From NCBI GenBank assembly GCA_934617065.1, contig CAKTTY010000005.1, positions 1 to 64,000 of the forward strand: a stretch of DNA of 64,000 bases, in the 5' to 3' direction. Below are positions 61,245 through 64,000 of this stretch, piece by piece. The number at the start of each line of letters is the position of its first letter. Position 1 is the stretch's first letter. Both the position numbers and the translations under genes were made by a program. Origin of the DNA: an uncultured Eggerthellaceae bacterium (GTDB taxonomy: Bacteria > Actinomycetota > Coriobacteriia > Coriobacteriales > Eggerthellaceae). Below the pieces are notes generated by a model. It searched no databases, was not told where the DNA came from, and was given only the letters and a program-made list of their open reading frames with translations.

Positions 61245-63818
61245 ATGAGGCATGGTTACCAAAACTTAACCAATTACAGAATGCTTCATATTGCCAAGGA
61301 TTCGCCATTTTTCGAAGAGTATGCTCAGGCGAAAAATACAGAGTCTTTTTCTTGCGAAGTCCCTTCGGATTGGGCGTGTCAGTTTGATTCAACCTGGAGG
61401 TATTTATTTCCCGCAAAGGTGAACTTGCCTGATCAGGGATGGAAGATCCACCTAAGCTCATGTCCCACGGAAGCTCAATTGCTGCTCGATATTGTAGGTG
61501 GCTTTTTAGTCAAGAAGAGAGTTGCTTTCAAGCATTTGGCATCGTATGGGAGCTTTCTGAGACTGAACGGTAAGAATGCAAATAGGTCCTCTTCGGGCAA
61601 ATTTATAACAATCTATCCAGGGTCAGTTGGTGACTTCCTTGCTCTTTTGGAAGAGCTAGAAGGTCTTTTGGGAAATTTCCATGGTCCCTATGTGCTGTCT
61701 GACATCAGGTACAAGGAAGCTCCGGTTTTCTTCCGCTACGGTGGTTTTCGATATCTTTTGGAAGAAGATGGAAAGGGTGTCTCCAGGCTGGCAATACGAA
61801 GACCGGATGGCTCTCTGACTGAAGATCAGAGAAAGCCATTCTTCGTCTTGCCTGATTTTGTTTCCGTCCCCTTTGGCATAAAGAAACAGGTCGATGCCCG
61901 TATCAACCCATCAGATGAATTTGAGCTTCTTTTTGCTCCTTATTCAATTTTGGAAAGCCTGCATTTCAGCAATGCGGGTGGGGTTTATCGTGGGGTTAAT
62001 CTCAAGACTGGTTGCGAGATTGTGGTCAAAGAGGCTCGGTCGTATGCTGGCTATTCTTCTCCCGATTGCGATGCGGTGCGACGTTTAAGGCATGAGCGGT
62101 CGATGCTCATCAGACTGCAGGGAATTGAGGGGATTCCCTCTTACTACTCGTATAAGACAGTTTGCGGACACGAATTCCTGGTCGAGGAATATTGTGCCGG
62201 GGTCACTTTGCAGTCTTGGGTTGCCAGTAATTACCCTTTTCGTCTTGGAGAGGACGATGCTCTTCGCTATTCCGAGAGAGCCTTGGTAATTGCTCGACAA
62301 ATGTTGGGCCTCTTGGACGCAGTTCATAGCGCGGGCGTTGCCTTGATGGATGTTAATCCAAAAAACTTTATCGTTGATAAAAATCTTGCAGTAAGCCTTA
62401 TCGATTTTGAGGCATGTAGCGATATCGATGGGGCTGATTCGGCGAGCTTGGGGATGCCTGGTTTTTCTCCGCTCTGCAAATGCGCCAATAAAGAGAGGGA
62501 CGAATTCGGCTTGGCATGTGTTTTGTCCTATCTCTTTTGGCCTTCTTGGAGTAGCTCTTTCTCTCCACGCTCTCTTTATGAGCGGCTTCCTCTCATAGAT
62601 AAGCATTTTCCATCTTCAGTTAAGGACATGCTCGAAGAGCAATTGTCTTGTATGACTTCCCGTGTATTTGATTCCCCGTTTGGCTTGGTGCCGGTTGGGA
62701 GTGAAAAAATCGATTCGTGTAGCTTTGCACAGCGTTTGGCTGCAGGAATCGCAAAATCGAGAAGACCCGATGATTCGGAGGGCCGTCTCTATCCTGGTGA
62801 TGCTACGCAATTCTTGCATGGGCCTTTAGGTCGATTAGACATAGAGACTGGCGCTGCGGGCGTTGCTCTCATGCTTGGTCGTTTTGGGCTTGATGTTTCC
62901 TCTGATGTTGAATGGATTACGACGAAGCTTTTGAAAAGCGAAATCTCTTTGCATTTTCATGGACTGCTTCGTGGAACAGTGGGAATAGCAAGCGTTTTTT
63001 CGCAGCTTGGATATTGTGAAAAGGCAATAGGTCTGCTTCCTCTTTCTTTACCGCATGGTCCCTCTGATGATATTTCGATAAGAAGCGGAATTGCCGGAAC
63101 GGTTCTTTCTCTCTTGCAAATCAATTCAGATTGCGGCTGTCCCCAGGTGAGAAAACTCCTTGGAGAATCTGCTGATTTTTTGCGAGATTCCGTATTGAAG
63201 AATCTCGAACCAGTAAGTGATGGCGCGGAAACCGGGAATGCTGTTGGACTGTTCGATGGCTGGTCTGGTGCGGCGTTGGCTTGCCATGAGTTGGCTGCAT
63301 GCTTTGTCGAGCAATCGGCTGAGTGGAATCGCTTGGCTAACGTTTGCCTCGAACGCGAACTTTCGGGACTCGATGTAAAACCTGATGGCTCTTTGTCAGT
63401 TGATTATTCGGGAATTGATTTCGGGTACTTATCTGAGGGCATTGCGGGTATTGGGGTTTCACTTGCCTTATGCAATGGGGATGGATATGCAAATGAGCTT
63501 AAAACTATTTCTTCTTCGCTCAAAGAATACGTTGCCCTGAACGGTGGCTTGTTCCATGGACTATTAGGCAAAGCAGCGGCACTTCTCTGCATTGATGGGG
63601 AGGAAAACGCTGATGTTATTTCAGCAATGGCGAGGAACGTGATAGGGGAGTTTTGCTTTCGGGAGCAAAGCCAAGATTTCGAGGGGCCAATTTGGGCCTT
63701 GGGAAATGGTGGTTCTTGCTTATCGGTTGATTATTCAACTGGTTCCGCTGGGCTGATTGGATTTCTCCTGTCTTCGGTCGAGCATCCTTTTGGATGGTTT
63801 CCCGTTTCTCTTCATTGA
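61245..63818 (+). CDS. lanKC: Class III lanthipeptide synthetase (LanKC)
   Basis: The 857-residue three-domain protein makes labionin/lanthionine rings. The N-terminal lyase part (about 1-230) shows GWKIHLSS, FKHLASYGSF and GKFITIYPG. The kinase (about 235-500) has GGVYRG (245-250), Lys262 in VVKEAR, catalytic Asp369 and Asn374 in LMDVNPKNF, and DFE (387-389) in place of DFG. The C-terminal LanC-like domain (about 520-857) has FHGLLGK where zinc cyclases have CHG and no WCYG, so zinc ligands are absent, which points to class III rather than IV. GGGAGG precedes the ATG. A SapB-like precursor gene follows. Confidence 0.92.
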   Translation: MRHGYQNLTNYRMLHIAKDSPFFEEYAQAKNTESFSCEVPSDWACQFDSTWRYLFPAKVNLPDQGWKIHLSSCPTEAQLLLDIVGGFLVKKRVAFKHLASYGSFLRLNGKNANRSSSGKFITIYPGSVGDFLALLEELEGLLGNFHGPYVLSDIRYKEAPVFFRYGGFRYLLEEDGKGVSRLAIRRPDGSLTEDQRKPFFVLPDFVSVPFGIKKQVDARINPSDEFELLFAPYSILESLHFSNAGGVYRGVNLKTGCEIVVKEARSYAGYSSPDCDAVRRLRHERSMLIRLQGIEGIPSYYSYKTVCGHEFLVEEYCAGVTLQSWVASNYPFRLGEDDALRYSERALVIARQMLGLLDAVHSAGVALMDVNPKNFIVDKNLAVSLIDFEACSDIDGADSASLGMPGFSPLCKCANKERDEFGLACVLSYLFWPSWSSSFSPRSLYERLPLIDKHFPSSVKDMLEEQLSCMTSRVFDSPFGLVPVGSEKIDSCSFAQRLAAGIAKSRRPDDSEGRLYPGDATQFLHGPLGRLDIETGAAGVALMLGRFGLDVSSDVEWITTKLLKSEISLHFHGLLRGTVGIASVFSQLGYCEKAIGLLPLSLPHGPSDDISIRSGIAGTVLSLLQINSDCGCPQVRKLLGESADFLRDSVLKNLEPVSDGAETGNAVGLFDGWSGAALACHELAACFVEQSAEWNRLANVCLERELSGLDVKPDGSLSVDYSGIDFGYLSEGIAGIGVSLALCNGDGYANELKTISSSLKEYVALNGGLFHGLLGKAAALLCIDGEENADVISAMARNVIGEFCFREQSQDFEGPIWALGNGGSCLSVDYSTGSAGLIGFLLSSVEHPFGWFPVSLH

Positions 63819-63857
63819 TATAAACATGCGCACAAATCAAGGAAGGAGGTGAAGGAA

Positions 63858-63980
63858 ATGGGTTCTATGTTGGATCTTCAGTCGCTCGAAGCCTCTAGCG
63901 ATGCGATCGATCCTAGGGCATCTGGAGCTAGCTTTATGTGCAATGGCGATAACAGCTCTGTGAGCCTTTGGTGCGGCTAA
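63858..63980 (+). CDS. lanA: Class III lanthipeptide precursor, SapB-like
   Basis: A 40-residue peptide behind a strong GGAAGGAGG site, 39 bp after lanKC. The leader carries MLDLQSLE (residues 4-11), the LxLQ-type motif that LanKC enzymes bind. The core has two SxxSxxC labionin motifs: SGASFMC (residues 22-28) and SSVSLWC (33-39), separated by NGDN, and ends in Gly. The spacing and the CNGDNSSVSLWC block recall SapB/AmfS. The mature product would hold two labionin or lanthionine-type rings. The short sequence is too small for default gene finders. The rest of the locus lies beyond the window. Confidence 0.88.
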   Translation: MGSMLDLQSLEASSDAIDPRASGASFMCNGDNSSVSLWCG

Positions 63981-64000
63981 GCAAAGATAGCGCCGGGCAT

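Noticed and set aside
61245-63818. Class IV (LanL) lanthipeptide synthetase
   Set aside because: The cyclase domain lacks the zinc ligands required for class IV, and the precursor has class III SxxSxxC motifs.

Overview
The window looks like chromosomal DNA of a Gram-positive actinobacterium, most likely a gut Coriobacteriia (Eggerthellaceae-like). The reasons are a complete division and cell-wall (dcw) cluster with SepF and DivIVA but no ftsA, a meso-DAP type MurE, an ANTAR response regulator, moderate GC, many strong AGGAGG-type ribosome binding sites, and clustered LysR and CaiB/BaiF CoA-transferase genes. The genus is an inference. No rRNA, tRNA, CRISPR array or insertion sequence was seen.

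Region 1 (0.4-11.4 kb): a catabolic island. Two paralogous LysR regulators flank a short-chain dehydrogenase, a zinc alcohol dehydrogenase, two family III CoA-transferases (FldA/HadA and CaiB-like) and an acyl-CoA dehydrogenase. A FUSC-type membrane protein follows. This reads as CoA-dependent metabolism of a small carboxylic acid, perhaps aromatic; the substrate is unknown.

Region 2 (11.7-17.1 kb): a second SDR, a membrane-anchored CapA-like protein, a lipoprotein with a solute-binding-like front and a 5'-nucleotidase-C-like tail, and map.

Region 3 (17.7-24.3 kb): an ethanolamine-type permease, a HAD phosphatase, a class III PLP enzyme of the phosphoethanolamine/phosphohydroxylysine phospho-lyase type, an APH-type small-molecule kinase and a P-II protein. 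Facing them is an ANTAR response regulator with a sensor-less histidine kinase. Together they suggest cobalamin-independent use of an amino alcohol with RNA-level control.

Region 4 (24.6-33.7 kb): nadK, murJ, pyrG, a zinc-finger protein of unknown function, two zinc-ribbon membrane proteins and xerD. A repeat-rich 760 bp gap follows, with a 24-bp perfect inverted repeat and three sets of MraZ-type boxes.

Region 5 (34.5-54.8 kb): the dcw cluster mraZ-rsmH-ftsL-ftsI-murE-murF-mraY-murD-ftsW-murG-murC-murB-ftsQ-ftsZ-pgeF-yggS-sepF-yggT-divIVA.

Region 6 (54.8-64 kb): a YhgE/Pip-type membrane protein and partner lipoprotein, divergent from a TetR regulator with twin operators. Two adjacent RiPP-like systems come next. 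The first is a radical SAM/SPASM protein followed by an unannotated 40-residue peptide with a duplicated CxxIGL motif. The second is a class III lanthipeptide synthetase (LanKC) followed by a 40-residue SapB-like precursor with two SxxSxxC motifs. The lanthipeptide locus runs up to the window edge, so export and regulation genes may lie beyond it.
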